Notes: a model not told the origin generated them from the letters alone. Positions 44,897-53,988 are shown, counted from the first letter of the stretch. The stretch is 64,000 nucleotides of DNA from Clostridia bacterium (GCA_910575245.1 CAJTEN010000017.1:1-64000), one strand, 5' to 3'. Program-made: numbers and translations.

Positions 44897-45778
44897 TCAG
44901 TAAAAACTTTCCACCAGATTCTTAATGATCAGATACCATCCGTCAGCCAATACAAACAGCAGAATCTTAAACGGCATGGAAATCGTTGTAGGAGGAAGCA
45001 TCATCATGCCCATACTCATCAATGTCGATGCCACTACCATATCAATCACTATAAAAGGAATATAGATCAGGAAACCGATAATAAACGCCGTCCTCAATTC
45101 ACTGATGATGAAGCTCGGAACAAGCACACTCATCGGGATATCGTCTAATTCGCCGCTCCACTCCAATCTGCTGATACTCATGAACAAGCTGACATCCTTC
45201 TTCTGTGTCTGTCTGTACATAAAAGTACGCAGCGGTTCCGCCGCCTTCGCAAGCGCCTCCTCATTCGTCAGCTCTCCTGCTTCATAAGGTACCACTGCCT
45301 CATTATAGACCGTAGTCAGCGTAGGCTGCATAATAAAGAACGTCAAAAAGAGCGCAATACCTATCAAAACTGTATTAGGCGGCGCTGTCTGTGTATTAAG
45401 TGCCTGCCTCGTGAAATGAAGCACAATAATGATTCTGGTAAACGAGGTCAGCATTATAATCAATGACGGTGCAACAGCGATCAGAGTAAGGATTATCAGA
45501 ACACGCAAAGCGCCATTGACACTACCATTCCCGTTGCCGTACCTAACCGTCACTGTGTTAGCAATATTCAGTTCTGCCAGTTCATCGGCGTCCTGTGACG
45601 TACCCGGCTCCCGTATATTCGTCCTCTCCCCCTCAGTTCCTGTGAGGTTGGAATCCCGATACGGTGTATCAGTCGATGCCGCCCGTGCTGTTGCCCCGGA
45701 CCCGATATACAGTATGCCTGCCAGAATCAGCAGGCATACTAACTTTACCAAGTGATATCCGGAAAAATGTCTTTTCAT
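44897..45778 (-). CDS. fliP: flagellar export protein FliP
   Basis: Core export-gate protein with a cleavable signal (residues about 1-33, ending ATARAA), then the FliP domain of conserved blocks (PSLIIMLTSFTRIIIVLHFTRQ and IPFIVIDMVVASTLMSMGMMML). The region between signal and first helix is rather long (about 50 residues). The ATG overlaps the fliO stop (ATGA). Length is 293 aa. Confidence 0.96.
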   Translation of the reverse strand: MKRHFSGYHLVKLVCLLILAGILYIGSGATARAASTDTPYRDSNLTGTEGERTNIREPGTSQDADELAELNIANTVTVRYGNGNGSVNGALRVLIILTLIAVAPSLIIMLTSFTRIIIVLHFTRQALNTQTAPPNTVLIGIALFLTFFIMQPTLTTVYNEAVVPYEAGELTNEEALAKAAEPLRTFMYRQTQKKDVSLFMSISRLEWSGELDDIPMSVLVPSFIISELRTAFIIGFLIYIPFIVIDMVVASTLMSMGMMMLPPTTISMPFKILLFVLADGWYLIIKNLVESFY

Positions 45779-46158
45779 TCGTCTCGCCCATCTTCTTTTT
45801 CCAGAATAGCCTTTTTTTGTACTTTGTCTAAAATATCTTTAAACCCCATCGTCTTAGACACACTCCCATCAGAGAGAATCAAATCCTGTTCAGGAATCTC
45901 TGTTAACATTGTAACAGTATCTTTACAGATTGCTACTGCCAAATATTTCTGTCCTATACGGATAAGCTGAATATACTTATTGTTAGATAAGCCGATCGTT
46001 TCCAGAACTTCAATATTGGCATTGGAAACTCTGCTTCTATGATAGCCCGCCATCCATTTCGTAACAAAATAAGTAACCGCCAGTACCAGCAGAAACAGAA
46101 TCAGCACAGTCATAAACTGTACATAGGAATCCGCTCTTCCGGATATTGTCAGTATCAT
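45775..46158 (-). CDS. fliO: flagellar biosynthesis protein FliO
   Basis: A small single-helix protein (helix about 14-32) that helps FliP assemble. Its soluble part has the usual VETIGLSNNKYIQLIRIGQ-type beta-strands. It overlaps cheY by one base at the start and fliP by four at the end, so it is translated in a coupled run. The 127 residues are short but normal for Clostridia. Confidence 0.88.
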   Translation of the reverse strand: MILTISGRADSYVQFMTVLILFLLVLAVTYFVTKWMAGYHRSRVSNANIEVLETIGLSNNKYIQLIRIGQKYLAVAICKDTVTMLTEIPEQDLILSDGSVSKTMGFKDILDKVQKKAILEKEDGRDE

Positions 46159-46520
46159 TATCCCACTACCTTTTTCACAGCCTCTATTACGCGGTCCGCC
46201 TGGAAAGGCTTAACAATAAAGTCCTTGGCGCCGGACTGGATAGACTCAATAACCATAGCCTGCTGACCCATAGCAGAGCACATGATAATCATAGCACCGG
46301 GATCCAATTCCTTGATTTTCTTCAATGCCTGAATGCCGTCCATCTCAGGCATCGTAATATCCATCAGGACAAGATCCGGCTTCAGCGCATTGTACTGTTC
46401 GACAGCCTTTGCACCATTCTCAGCTTCGCCGGCTACATTATATCCGTTCTTCGTCAGAATGTCCTTAATCATCATTCGCATGAACGCTGCATCATCACAT
46501 ATCAAAATATTCTTTGCCAT
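46158..46520 (-). CDS. cheY: chemotaxis response regulator CheY
   Basis: A lone receiver domain of 120 residues with phospho-Asp54 in VLMDITMPEMDG, acidic pair D9/D10, a conserved Ser/Thr (MCSAM), and Lys in FIVKPF. In Gram-positives CheY-P binds the switch proteins FliM/FliY and favours smooth (counterclockwise) swimming. It sits directly after fliY, as in Bacillus. Confidence 0.96.
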   Translation of the reverse strand: MAKNILICDDAAFMRMMIKDILTKNGYNVAGEAENGAKAVEQYNALKPDLVLMDITMPEMDGIQALKKIKELDPGAMIIMCSAMGQQAMVIESIQSGAKDFIVKPFQADRVIEAVKKVVG

Positions 46521-46541
46521 CTCTTTTCTCCCATCCTACTA

Positions 46542-47792
46542 TTATTTGATAATTTCAGTTACACGAACCCCGAAACTCTCTTCAATTACTACAACTTCAC
46601 CCTTTGCGACGAGTTTTCCGTTCACCAGAATATCTATAGGCTCGCCAGCAATCTTATCAAGCTCTATGATCGTTCCCGGCGTGAAGTCCAGAATCTCTGC
46701 TATGGATTTAGATGTTCTTCCAAGTTCTACCGTAACTTCCAGCGGTACATCCTTAATCAGGCCGATATTCTCCTGACCCTGCATTGCGCCGGCATCCCTG
46801 GAAAAACTCTGGAACTGCGCAGGCTGAATATTCATATTCGGCATCATCTGCATCTGCGGCATTCCCATTCCCATCTGCATCTGCGGCATTCCCATTCCCA
46901 TTTGTGGCATTCCCATTCCCATCTGATTAGCATCCATTCCCATTTGTGGCATTCCCATTCCCATCTGCATTTGCGGCATTCCCATTTGATTCATCTGATT
47001 CATATCCATCTGTGGAGCCTGGGCCGCCTGCGGCGCCGCTGCCTGTGGTGCGGTCTCAGGTGCTGTACTTTCCAGCTGATTCTTTAAGAAGGTACTGCAC
47101 AGCTCCTTTGCAAAATCTATCGGATACAGCTGCATGATCGTGGAATCAACCAGATCGTCAATCTGCATACGAAAAGCAATCTTCACAAAAATATCTGCCA
47201 AAAAAGGTGCTATTTCTCCACCCGACTTAAATGTCGAAAGATCGACAAAGCTGGCTTCCGGCGGGCTGATATCGATCATCTTATCAAGCATGGTTGACAG
47301 AGATGTGGCCGAAGAACCCATCATCTGGTTCATAGCCTCTGAGATTGCGCTCAGGTGCAGCTCGTTGATCTCCCCTCCTGTATTGCTTCCGTCGCCACCC
47401 ATCATCAGATCCGTGATAACCTTCACATCATGTTCTTTCAAAACCAGGATGTTGGATCCGTCCAGCCCTACTGTATATTTGATCTGAATAAATACACAAG
47501 GCTTCTCGTAATCTCTCAGGACATTCTCCCACTTGGCCAGCGTAACAACCGGTGTCGTAATATTGACCCTGCGGTTTACAAGAGAAGATAATGTCGTAGC
47601 CGAAGATCCCATACTGATATTGGCGACCTCACCTATGGCATCCTTCTCCATATCCGTCAGGAGATCACCATACTGTTCATCGTTTGCTTGCGCCGGAGCA
47701 GGCGCCGCATCTTCTGCCGACTCGTTTCCAGCAGGTGCGTCCATACCGCTTAAGAGTGCATTTATTTCATCTTGCGATAGCATTCCGTCCAT
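46542..47792 (-). CDS. fliY: flagellar motor switch phosphatase FliY
   Basis: FliY replaces FliN as a switch protein and also dephosphorylates CheY-P. The N-terminus begins LSQDEINALLSG, the CheY-binding motif shared with FliM. A CheC-like domain follows (EVANISMGSS and SEAMNQMMGSS signatures), then a very long Met/Gln/Pro/Gly repeat linker (about 255-335, units of MGMPQMQ), and a C-terminal SpoA/FliN domain (about 340-416). The repeat linker is unusual in length and Met content. GGAGGA precedes the ATG inside the fliM end. Confidence 0.95.
   Translation of the reverse strand: MDGMLSQDEINALLSGMDAPAGNESAEDAAPAPAQANDEQYGDLLTDMEKDAIGEVANISMGSSATTLSSLVNRRVNITTPVVTLAKWENVLRDYEKPCVFIQIKYTVGLDGSNILVLKEHDVKVITDLMMGGDGSNTGGEINELHLSAISEAMNQMMGSSATSLSTMLDKMIDISPPEASFVDLSTFKSGGEIAPFLADIFVKIAFRMQIDDLVDSTIMQLYPIDFAKELCSTFLKNQLESTAPETAPQAAAPQAAQAPQMDMNQMNQMGMPQMQMGMGMPQMGMDANQMGMGMPQMGMGMPQMQMGMGMPQMQMMPNMNIQPAQFQSFSRDAGAMQGQENIGLIKDVPLEVTVELGRTSKSIAEILDFTPGTIIELDKIAGEPIDILVNGKLVAKGEVVVIEESFGVRVTEIIK
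46834..46995 (-). repeat. Met/Gln/Gly/Pro-coding minisatellite in fliY
   Basis: Plus-strand units of GGCATTCCCATTCCCAT with TTGTGG or CTGCAT variants recur at least seven times with small changes. They encode MGMPQM-type repeats in the FliY linker. All unit lengths keep the frame, so copy-number change would alter linker length without breaking the gene. Confidence 0.8.
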
Positions 47793-47796
47793 GCTT

Positions 47797-48777
47797 CTAT
47801 TCCTCCTCTCTTATTACCGACGTTACACGCACAGCATATTTATCCTTGCTTGAACCCGGTAAAGCGGTAAACTTCTCTATATTTCCAACATATACCTTCA
47901 AATCCTGTTCCACGTCGGTATTCAACCGTATGACATCTCCGACCTGTATATTGATAAATTCCGTAATCGGTATATCCGTCTTGCCGAGTACTGCCCTGAC
48001 CGGTACGTCCACCCGTTTGATCAGCGCCTCGATGTATTCTTCCAGATCTTCCTCCTTCTGCTCCTGCATATTCGCATACCAGAATTTGGTATTCAACCTG
48101 TCCATAACACTTTCCAGTGTAACGAACGGCAGGCAGATATTCATATACCCTTCCACATCCCCGATCCGCACATTGAGCGTAACGATCGCAATCATATCAT
48201 TGGGTGATATCATCTGTGCGAACTGGGAATTCGTCTCTATTCTCTCCAGCATCGGATTAATATCCACAACATTCTTCCAGGGCTCGCGCATCAGCTGCAT
48301 GCACACCACCATCATCTTCTCAATGATCGATATTTCGATTTCCGTAAAATCACGGCTCCTGTCAAGCGGCTCCCCTTCGCCGCCCAGCATCCTGTCGATC
48401 ATCGCATATCCGAGTTTTGTGGCCATTTCCACGATGATCGATCCACCCAAGGGCTGGAAATTGACAACCCCCAATATAACCGGATTGAAAAGCGCATTGG
48501 TAAATTCCGAATATACGATTGCTTCGGAACTTACGACAGAAACCTGAACACTCTTTCTGAGATACACCGGAAGGCTTGTAGATAACAGTCGGCCGTAATG
48601 TTCATATATGATCTCCAATGTACGCAAATGCTCTTTCGAGAACTTGGTCTGACGTTTGAAATCGTAATTCCTTACCTGTTTATTATTAGCATCGCTCATC
48701 TCTTCCGCATCTATTTCACCGCTGTTCAGCGCTGCTAACAGACTATCAATCTCATTTTGAGACAGTACCTCTCCCAC
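47797..48777 (-). CDS. fliM: flagellar motor switch protein FliM
   Basis: The main switch component, binding CheY-P through its N-terminal LSQNEIDSLLAALNSG motif (residues 5-20). A CheC-like middle domain and a C-terminal SpoA domain follow. Length of 326 residues is normal. It is 34 bases downstream of fliL and 4 bases upstream of fliY, whose ribosome-binding site lies inside its end. Confidence 0.96.
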   Translation of the reverse strand: MGEVLSQNEIDSLLAALNSGEIDAEEMSDANNKQVRNYDFKRQTKFSKEHLRTLEIIYEHYGRLLSTSLPVYLRKSVQVSVVSSEAIVYSEFTNALFNPVILGVVNFQPLGGSIIVEMATKLGYAMIDRMLGGEGEPLDRSRDFTEIEISIIEKMMVVCMQLMREPWKNVVDINPMLERIETNSQFAQMISPNDMIAIVTLNVRIGDVEGYMNICLPFVTLESVMDRLNTKFWYANMQEQKEEDLEEYIEALIKRVDVPVRAVLGKTDIPITEFINIQVGDVIRLNTDVEQDLKVYVGNIEKFTALPGSSKDKYAVRVTSVIREEE

Positions 48778-48810
48778 GAAAGTTCACCTCCTGTGGCACT
48801 ATTTAAGAAA

Positions 48811-49323
48811 TTATTGAATCATAATATCACTAAACGCCACATTAAAGACAAACTCCGAATCAAACATCGTCTGAATCCGCTCCAATATCTCACTCTTAAT
48901 AGCGTCCTGATTGTTTCTCGCTTCTTCCGCCGTATAATTGGAGATTACGTCTGTGATCTCACTCTTGATCAGGCTTTCTCTCGACTCCATCTCTTCGCCG
49001 TATGTCTTATAGTCCTTATCCTTCGTATTCATAGACAAGGTGATTGCACCTACGAAATAATGCTGCTTGTCATCTCCTTCAGACTGCTGAAGTTCTATTG
49101 TCATCTCAGCAATGTCATATGTCGCAATATCAGACATGGGAACCGCAGTCTTCCCCGCCTCCCCTCTGGCCGTCAGTTCCAGGTTCAAGGCCCTTGTAAT
49201 ATTATCCACCAGCGCGGAAGTCTTCCTTGCAGTGCCCGTCACACTGAACATCATAATTGCTGTCAGCACTATGTTCACGATCAGCAAGGCCAATATAATA
49301 ACGGAAATCAGATTCTTCTTCAT
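48811..49323 (-). CDS. fliL: flagellar basal-body protein FliL
   Basis: A single-pass membrane protein (helix about 6-28) that surrounds and supports stators. The extracytoplasmic part has ATYDIAEMTIELQ-type strands and a C-terminal FVFNVAFSDIMIQ tail typical of the family. Length is 170 aa. It follows motB by 48 bases in the same direction. Confidence 0.92.
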   Translation of the reverse strand: MKKNLISVIILALLIVNIVLTAIMMFSVTGTARKTSALVDNITRALNLELTARGEAGKTAVPMSDIATYDIAEMTIELQQSEGDDKQHYFVGAITLSMNTKDKDYKTYGEEMESRESLIKSEITDVISNYTAEEARNNQDAIKSEILERIQTMFDSEFVFNVAFSDIMIQ

Positions 49324-49371
49324 GACTGTATTGTTCTCCTTTATATTATATTCTATAAGAATTTTCTAAAC

Positions 49372-50178
49372 TTAATAGGAACTGAGCGAATTATATATCT
49401 TAATTTCGACACGTCTGTTTCTGGTTCTTCCCTCCGGCGTCGAATTGTCCGCAATAGGAACATACTCTCCTCTTCCGGCATGTTTGATATTGGCCGGATC
49501 CAGATTCGTAACCGACAGCAGATAATCAAACACCGACAATGCACGTCCCGAACTCAATTCATCATTGTTGGAATACTTCGCCCCGGACATAGGCACATTG
49601 TCCGTATGTCCTTCTATCTCTATCGTCCCGCCCGCATAGCGTTCAAGAACAAGTCCGACCTGATCAAGCACAGGCTTAGCCTCGTCTTTCAGAAGCGTAC
49701 TTCCCGAATCGAAAAGCAAAGCCCCTTTCAGAGTAAGCTGTACATATTGACTGGTAAAATCAATATCTATTTCGTTTCCCAGATCCTTCTCTTCCATTGC
49801 CTCCTGAATCTGCTCCGCAAGCTGCTCCGATTCTTCCATCTTCGCTTCTTCCATCTTCTCTTGCACACTGGCCAGATCATCGTCCACAATCTGCCCATCG
49901 TCCATCTTGCCGGTACTGTTGATATAATCGTCCAGTTCATTCAGCTGGCTGACGCCGTTACTGATCAGTATTCCGTCGCCTATCGCCGATGCACCGCCGC
50001 TCAATACCGAAAAAGTCTGGCTAAAGGATGCTACTACCTGTTCAAACTTGGCTGCATCAATAGAAGACATGGAAAACAGCAACACGAAGAAGCACAGCAG
50101 CAGATTCATCAGATCCGAGAAAGTTGCCATCCACGCAGGGGAACCTTTCGGCGCCTCTTCCTGCTTCTTCTTAGCCAT
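49372..50178 (-). CDS. motB: flagellar stator protein MotB
   Basis: MotB anchors the stator to peptidoglycan and carries the proton- or sodium-binding Asp22 in the single helix (ATFSDLMNLLLCFFVLLFS). The C-terminal OmpA-like domain includes IEGHTDNVP and RNRRVEIKI. A ribosome-binding GGAGG lies upstream of the chosen ATG, which overlaps motA by 8 bases; an earlier in-frame ATG at 50196 is less likely. Length is 268 aa. Confidence 0.96.
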   Translation of the reverse strand: MAKKKQEEAPKGSPAWMATFSDLMNLLLCFFVLLFSMSSIDAAKFEQVVASFSQTFSVLSGGASAIGDGILISNGVSQLNELDDYINSTGKMDDGQIVDDDLASVQEKMEEAKMEESEQLAEQIQEAMEEKDLGNEIDIDFTSQYVQLTLKGALLFDSGSTLLKDEAKPVLDQVGLVLERYAGGTIEIEGHTDNVPMSGAKYSNNDELSSGRALSVFDYLLSVTNLDPANIKHAGRGEYVPIADNSTPEGRTRNRRVEIKIYNSLSSY

Positions 50179-50965
50179 TCGCCTCACCTCCATCATCGCC
50201 TAAAGCACCTCTGTCTTTCGGTGCCAGGAAGGACTTCAGCTTCTCCTCGATAACACGGGGATTCTCACCTGCCTGAATAGAAAGAAGGCCTTCTATCTCA
50301 ATTTCCTTCACCATCATCTCTTCCGCATTCTTGCTCTTTAACTTGGACGCAACCGGCGAACAGATCCAGTTGGCAAGAACAGAGCCGTAGAATGTGGTGA
50401 TCAGGGCTGTCGCCATGTTAGGGCCGATAGACGCGAAATCCGACAAGTCCCTCAACATGTTGATCAGACCGATCAGGGTACCGATCATACCCCATGCAGG
50501 CCCCATCGCTCCCAGGCCATCCCAGAAGCCGATCTTATCCTTATGCCTTTCTTCCACGCTGGCAAGCTCTGTCTCCATAATAGCCCGCACTAATTCAGGG
50601 TCTGTACCGTCCACGACAAGCATAATACCCTTCTTTAAAAATTCATCTTCAATCTCGCCCGCCGCTTCCTCCAGAGAAAGCAGCCCTTCCTTCCGGGCAA
50701 CATTGGAGAGATCTATAATTTTCTGAATAATTTCGGGAACATTCATTGCCGACATTTTGAAAATCAGACCGATACTTTTTAAGTTCGCTAGAAAATCCGG
50801 CATGGTACAGCTGGCCATCATACAGCCTAACGCACCGCCGTATGTAATCAATGCCGAGGGTGCATGCAGGAATCCCAAAACCACAGAAGGATCCTGACCG
50901 ACCAGCATACCAAAAATCATCAAAATAAAACATAGAACCAATCCAATAACTGAAGCTATATCCAT
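50171..50965 (-). CDS. motA: flagellar stator protein MotA
   Basis: Four-helix ion channel partner of MotB. Visible are the helix 1-2 hairpin, a cytoplasmic loop with the conserved EGLLSLEEAAGE segment, and helices 3-4 with PAWGMIGTLIGLINML. The 264 residues are normal. It lies 21 bases after flbD and overlaps motB, giving flbD-motA-motB-fliL as one run. Confidence 0.96.
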   Translation of the reverse strand: MDIASVIGLVLCFILMIFGMLVGQDPSVVLGFLHAPSALITYGGALGCMMASCTMPDFLANLKSIGLIFKMSAMNVPEIIQKIIDLSNVARKEGLLSLEEAAGEIEDEFLKKGIMLVVDGTDPELVRAIMETELASVEERHKDKIGFWDGLGAMGPAWGMIGTLIGLINMLRDLSDFASIGPNMATALITTFYGSVLANWICSPVASKLKSKNAEEMMVKEIEIEGLLSIQAGENPRVIEEKLKSFLAPKDRGALGDDGGEANG

Positions 50966-50986
50966 CTGTATTCACCCGTCTTTACA

Positions 50987-51172
50987 CTAATTTGCAAAAA
51001 TATCCTTTCTATACGATTTTACTAAATTTTTTATCTCTTGTCTACTTTCTTTTACAATTAATTTCCTCCCGGTAGTAAAGGATAACACCGTGTCCGGCGT
51101 CTCCTCTGCAAGTTCCAGCAGATCCGGATTGATCAGGACTTTTACCCCATTGATCTTCGTAACTTCTATCAT
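50987..51172 (-). CDS. flbD: flagellar protein FlbD
   Basis: A 61-residue protein of the clostridial FlbD family, found between flgE and motA, of unclear function. The recognisable core is NGVKVLINPDLLE then TPDTVLSFTTGRKLIVKE. It follows a promoter and starts the motor/switch segment of the cluster. Confidence 0.9.
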   Translation of the reverse strand: MIEVTKINGVKVLINPDLLELAEETPDTVLSFTTGRKLIVKESRQEIKNLVKSYRKDIFAN

Positions 51173-51218
51173 CTTCCCACTCTCACGCCCTTTCTTCCCC
51201 TGTTACTTTAACTTCTCA

Positions 51219-51248
51219 ATTCTATCACATTTTCCCGGAAGCTGTAAA
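51219..51248 (-). promoter_or_regulatory. sigma-A-type promoter before flbD-motA-motB
   Basis: TTTACA (51243-51248) and TAGAAT (51219-51224) on the minus strand are separated by 18 bases, about 45 bases before flbD. With the hairpin immediately upstream, it could drive the motA-motB and later genes independently of the hook genes. Confidence 0.55.
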
Positions 51249-51292
51249 GCATATAGAAAGTTTTGACGTTGTTTTTAATAAATACATATGAA

Positions 51293-51320
51293 AGGGACTT
51301 TCTGTGTTCAGAAAGTCCCT
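51293..51320 (-). terminator. perfect hairpin between flgE and flbD
   Basis: AGGGACTTTCTG and CAGAAAGTCCCT form a perfect 12-bp stem with a 4-base loop, about 60 bases after the flgE stop. The RNA after it on the minus strand (UUUCAUAUGUAUUUAUU) is moderately U-rich. It is a probable attenuator or partial terminator dividing the operon. Confidence 0.65.
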
Positions 51321-51382
51321 CACGCAGTATTACTATCATTCTATGTCTTATTCTTATGTCTTAACAATGGTCAGTCTATCCC

Positions 51383-53398
51383 TTATCTCTTCAGATTGAC
51401 AAGTTCTTCCAGCAATGTATCAGATACGGTGATGATACGGCTGTTCGCCTGGAAACCACGCTGTGTCGTGATCATTGTGGTAAACTCACTTGACAAATCT
51501 ACGTTACTCATTTCGAGATATCCGGATGTCATCTTCCCGTTGTTTGCGGTGATATCCACACCCACACCGTCAAAGTCCCCGGAGTTCTGTGTCGCGGAAT
51601 AGAGATTGTTACCTGCCTTGGCCAGACCGGAAGGATTCGCGAACTCAGCTACCGCGATCTGCCCAAGCAGCTTGGTAAGGCCGTTGTCATAAGACGCCGT
51701 AATCTTGCCGTCCTGCCCTACCTCAATACCGATCAGCTCACCCTGCTTCCTGCCGGCGCCGATGGTGCTGACCTCTTTGGAACCATTGAGCATCTCCAGA
51801 GTACACTTCTTGCCATTTCCCACGTTTCTGACAGAAGAAAAATCAATATCAACATTGCTGAACTGCGACAGGTCAATCGTCTGGCCGTCCAGAGAAGATG
51901 CCGAAGTATTGAACGTAAGCATTGCCGAATCGCTGCCCTGGCTTCCGATATACTGGAACTCACCTGTCTGATGGTCGAATGAAATAATATTTCCGCTGTT
52001 ATCCTCCGTCATGATAATCTGCGCGGAACCGTTAGGGCCAATGTAGTCGATGGCATATTCCTTACCATTTCCGTCTTCTATATTGTACACCTGTTTTAAG
52101 ATATTCTTCACATTCTCATTGCTCGTATCCGCTGCATCCAAAGTAACACCAAAGCTGCCTGCCGTAAGCTTAGACTCTGCCGTAGTCTTAAATGTCGCCG
52201 TAAAGTTAATATCTACCGATCCGTCTTCATTGATCGTGGGCAGTGCAGGCGTCACTGTATCCATTCCTTTCAAACCCTGCAACACTGCTGTCCACTGGTC
52301 AAGCGTTTCAACCACCTCAGACTGACTCCCATTTTTTCTGTAATACTTCTTATCAGCCTCATTATAGATCAGATTATAGGGTTCCGCTTCCAGCTGTGCT
52401 TTGCTCAGTGTCACATTACCTGATACCGTAACGTCAGCACCTGCCGCTACATCACCATCATTGGGCGATGTGACCTTAATCGTATCCCCGGCAGCCACTA
52501 CCATATTATTTGCACTGTAACCGTCAAGAATCTCAGCAAGGGACAATGTTACATTGAATTTATTGGTTGCCGCATCATATGATACACCCTCTGCCATTGT
52601 AAAATGATTTGTCGTGCTCTTTTTGCCGCTTTCACCAAAAGTTGCAATCTGCTCAATATTGGATAATCCGTATTTATCAACCAGGGATACCCCGTTTTCG
52701 TCCTGGATATCGTCTAACTGGACACGGAACTGATCCTCGCTTCCGGTTCCATGGAAGCTGAATTTAACCGTATATGCATACCCCTGGCCATCGAAGATCG
52801 TCATGGTACGGGTACATCCTGCCGTACTGTTGATCTGCGGGTCGTTTTTGTCCAGAATACCTGACACGTACCCCATAGTTGTCGCTTCCGCATCAGAGTG
52901 CTGGTTATCAGGATGCATGACTCTCAGTGCGGATACGATATCCTGTCTGATATCTCCCGTCTCCGGATCCACCTGCCAGCCCATAACCGTATAACCTGTA
53001 TTGGCCATAACCAGATTACCTGAACCGTCTACCGTAAAAGAACCGTCTCTTGTGAAGAAGTTCTGGGAACCATCGCTTACCACAAAGAAAGAATCCCCTT
53101 CAATCATGATATCCCATGGATAGTTGGTAGACTGGGCTGAACCCTGTTTGGCAATCGCCGTAGAGATTGCGCCCGTCTTGGCACCCAGACCGATCTGTCT
53201 GGGGTTGATACCGCCCCGGCCGGTATTACCGTTGGCGCCTGACGCCGACTGTGTTGTCTGGTACAGCAGATCGCTGAATACCATATTCTGCGCTTTATAC
53301 GCTGTCGTGTTAACGTTAGCGATATTGTTACCGATAACGTCCATCCTTGCCTGGTGTGTTGTAAGACCTGCCACACCAGAGAACAATGCTCTCATCAT
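51383..53398 (-). CDS. flgE: flagellar hook protein FlgE
   Basis: Hook subunit, exported by the flagellar apparatus without a signal peptide. The N-terminal rod motif MMRALFSGVAGLTTHQARMD (about 1-20) and the C-terminal SNVDLSSEFTTMITTQRGFQ then SRIITVSDTLLEELVNL are diagnostic. At 671 residues it is far larger than the roughly 260-400 residues common elsewhere, because of a large inserted middle (about 200-550), probably surface-exposed hook domains. GGAGG precedes the ATG. It follows the TIGR02530-type gene across a hairpin. Confidence 0.95.
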   Translation of the reverse strand: MMRALFSGVAGLTTHQARMDVIGNNIANVNTTAYKAQNMVFSDLLYQTTQSASGANGNTGRGGINPRQIGLGAKTGAISTAIAKQGSAQSTNYPWDIMIEGDSFFVVSDGSQNFFTRDGSFTVDGSGNLVMANTGYTVMGWQVDPETGDIRQDIVSALRVMHPDNQHSDAEATTMGYVSGILDKNDPQINSTAGCTRTMTIFDGQGYAYTVKFSFHGTGSEDQFRVQLDDIQDENGVSLVDKYGLSNIEQIATFGESGKKSTTNHFTMAEGVSYDAATNKFNVTLSLAEILDGYSANNMVVAAGDTIKVTSPNDGDVAAGADVTVSGNVTLSKAQLEAEPYNLIYNEADKKYYRKNGSQSEVVETLDQWTAVLQGLKGMDTVTPALPTINEDGSVDINFTATFKTTAESKLTAGSFGVTLDAADTSNENVKNILKQVYNIEDGNGKEYAIDYIGPNGSAQIIMTEDNSGNIISFDHQTGEFQYIGSQGSDSAMLTFNTSASSLDGQTIDLSQFSNVDIDFSSVRNVGNGKKCTLEMLNGSKEVSTIGAGRKQGELIGIEVGQDGKITASYDNGLTKLLGQIAVAEFANPSGLAKAGNNLYSATQNSGDFDGVGVDITANNGKMTSGYLEMSNVDLSSEFTTMITTQRGFQANSRIITVSDTLLEELVNLKR

Positions 53399-53436
53399 AA
53401 TTAAATGACCTCCTTCATATCTGTGCCGAAACCGTC

Positions 53437-53468
53437 CGGGAATACCGTCTTCCTAAACGGTATTCCCG
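53437..53468 (-). other. perfect 12-bp hairpin before flgE, no U-tract
   Basis: CGGGAATACCGT (53437-53448) and ACGGTATTCCCG (53457-53468) pair perfectly with an eight-base loop, in the 119-base gap between the TIGR02530-type gene and flgE. The minus-strand sequence after it is GC-rich, so it is not an intrinsic terminator. It may protect or separate parts of the mRNA. Confidence 0.6.
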
Positions 53469-53517
53469 CTGTCCATTCTGTCAGTCATGGACATAAGCCT
53501 CCATCAAGGTCCGGCTG

Positions 53518-53922
53518 TTACATAATTACGGCTCCGTCAATATTGGTAAATACATTTGCACTTGTCTCTGTCTGGTCCATCGCCGTGATGACCGTCTGAT
53601 TCGGTACATTCACAATAAATGCCAATGAATCGACGATGACCAGTGACTCATTGATTCCTTTCGCACTCGCTTTGGCCGCTCCCATATTCAGGCGTTCCAC
53701 CTGCTCCCTGGTCAGCTCAATATTCCTGTCAACCAGGCGGTTAGCCGCATGCTTGGAAAACCTGACTTCGCTGTCTGTCCGTATCCCGTCCGTCTTACCG
53801 GACAAAATATCCTGGAAGCTCACTCCGCCCGGCTTCGTAGCTTCCGCCTGCTGCCTGCCTGTATTTAAGTACTGATCCTGCAGCCGCTTCATGGAAAGGA
53901 ATTGGTTTCCCTGAATCTTCAT
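53518..53922 (-). CDS. flagellar operon protein (TIGR02530 type)
   Basis: A 134-residue protein seen between flgD and flgE in Firmicutes. The family core is clear: FSKHAANRLVDRNIELTREQ then MGAAKASAKGINESLVIVDS, and IVNVPNQTVITAMDQ near the end. Function is unknown; a hook-assembly role is implied by location. AGGAGG precedes the ATG. Confidence 0.9.
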   Translation of the reverse strand: MKIQGNQFLSMKRLQDQYLNTGRQQAEATKPGGVSFQDILSGKTDGIRTDSEVRFSKHAANRLVDRNIELTREQVERLNMGAAKASAKGINESLVIVDSLAFIVNVPNQTVITAMDQTETSANVFTNIDGAVIM

Positions 53923-53988
53923 ATTCTTTCTCCTCCTTGAGATGACCGCCGTCTCCGGCTATGCTCCCTCGACAGATCCTTCTGTCTC

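Noticed and set aside
46834..46995. CRISPR-like array
   Set aside because: Repeats are in-frame coding units of variable length inside fliY with no unique spacers.
48757..50253. 498-codon plus-strand open frame over fliL and motB
   Set aside because: Antisense to two well-recognised genes in an operon; no ribosome-binding site or domain.
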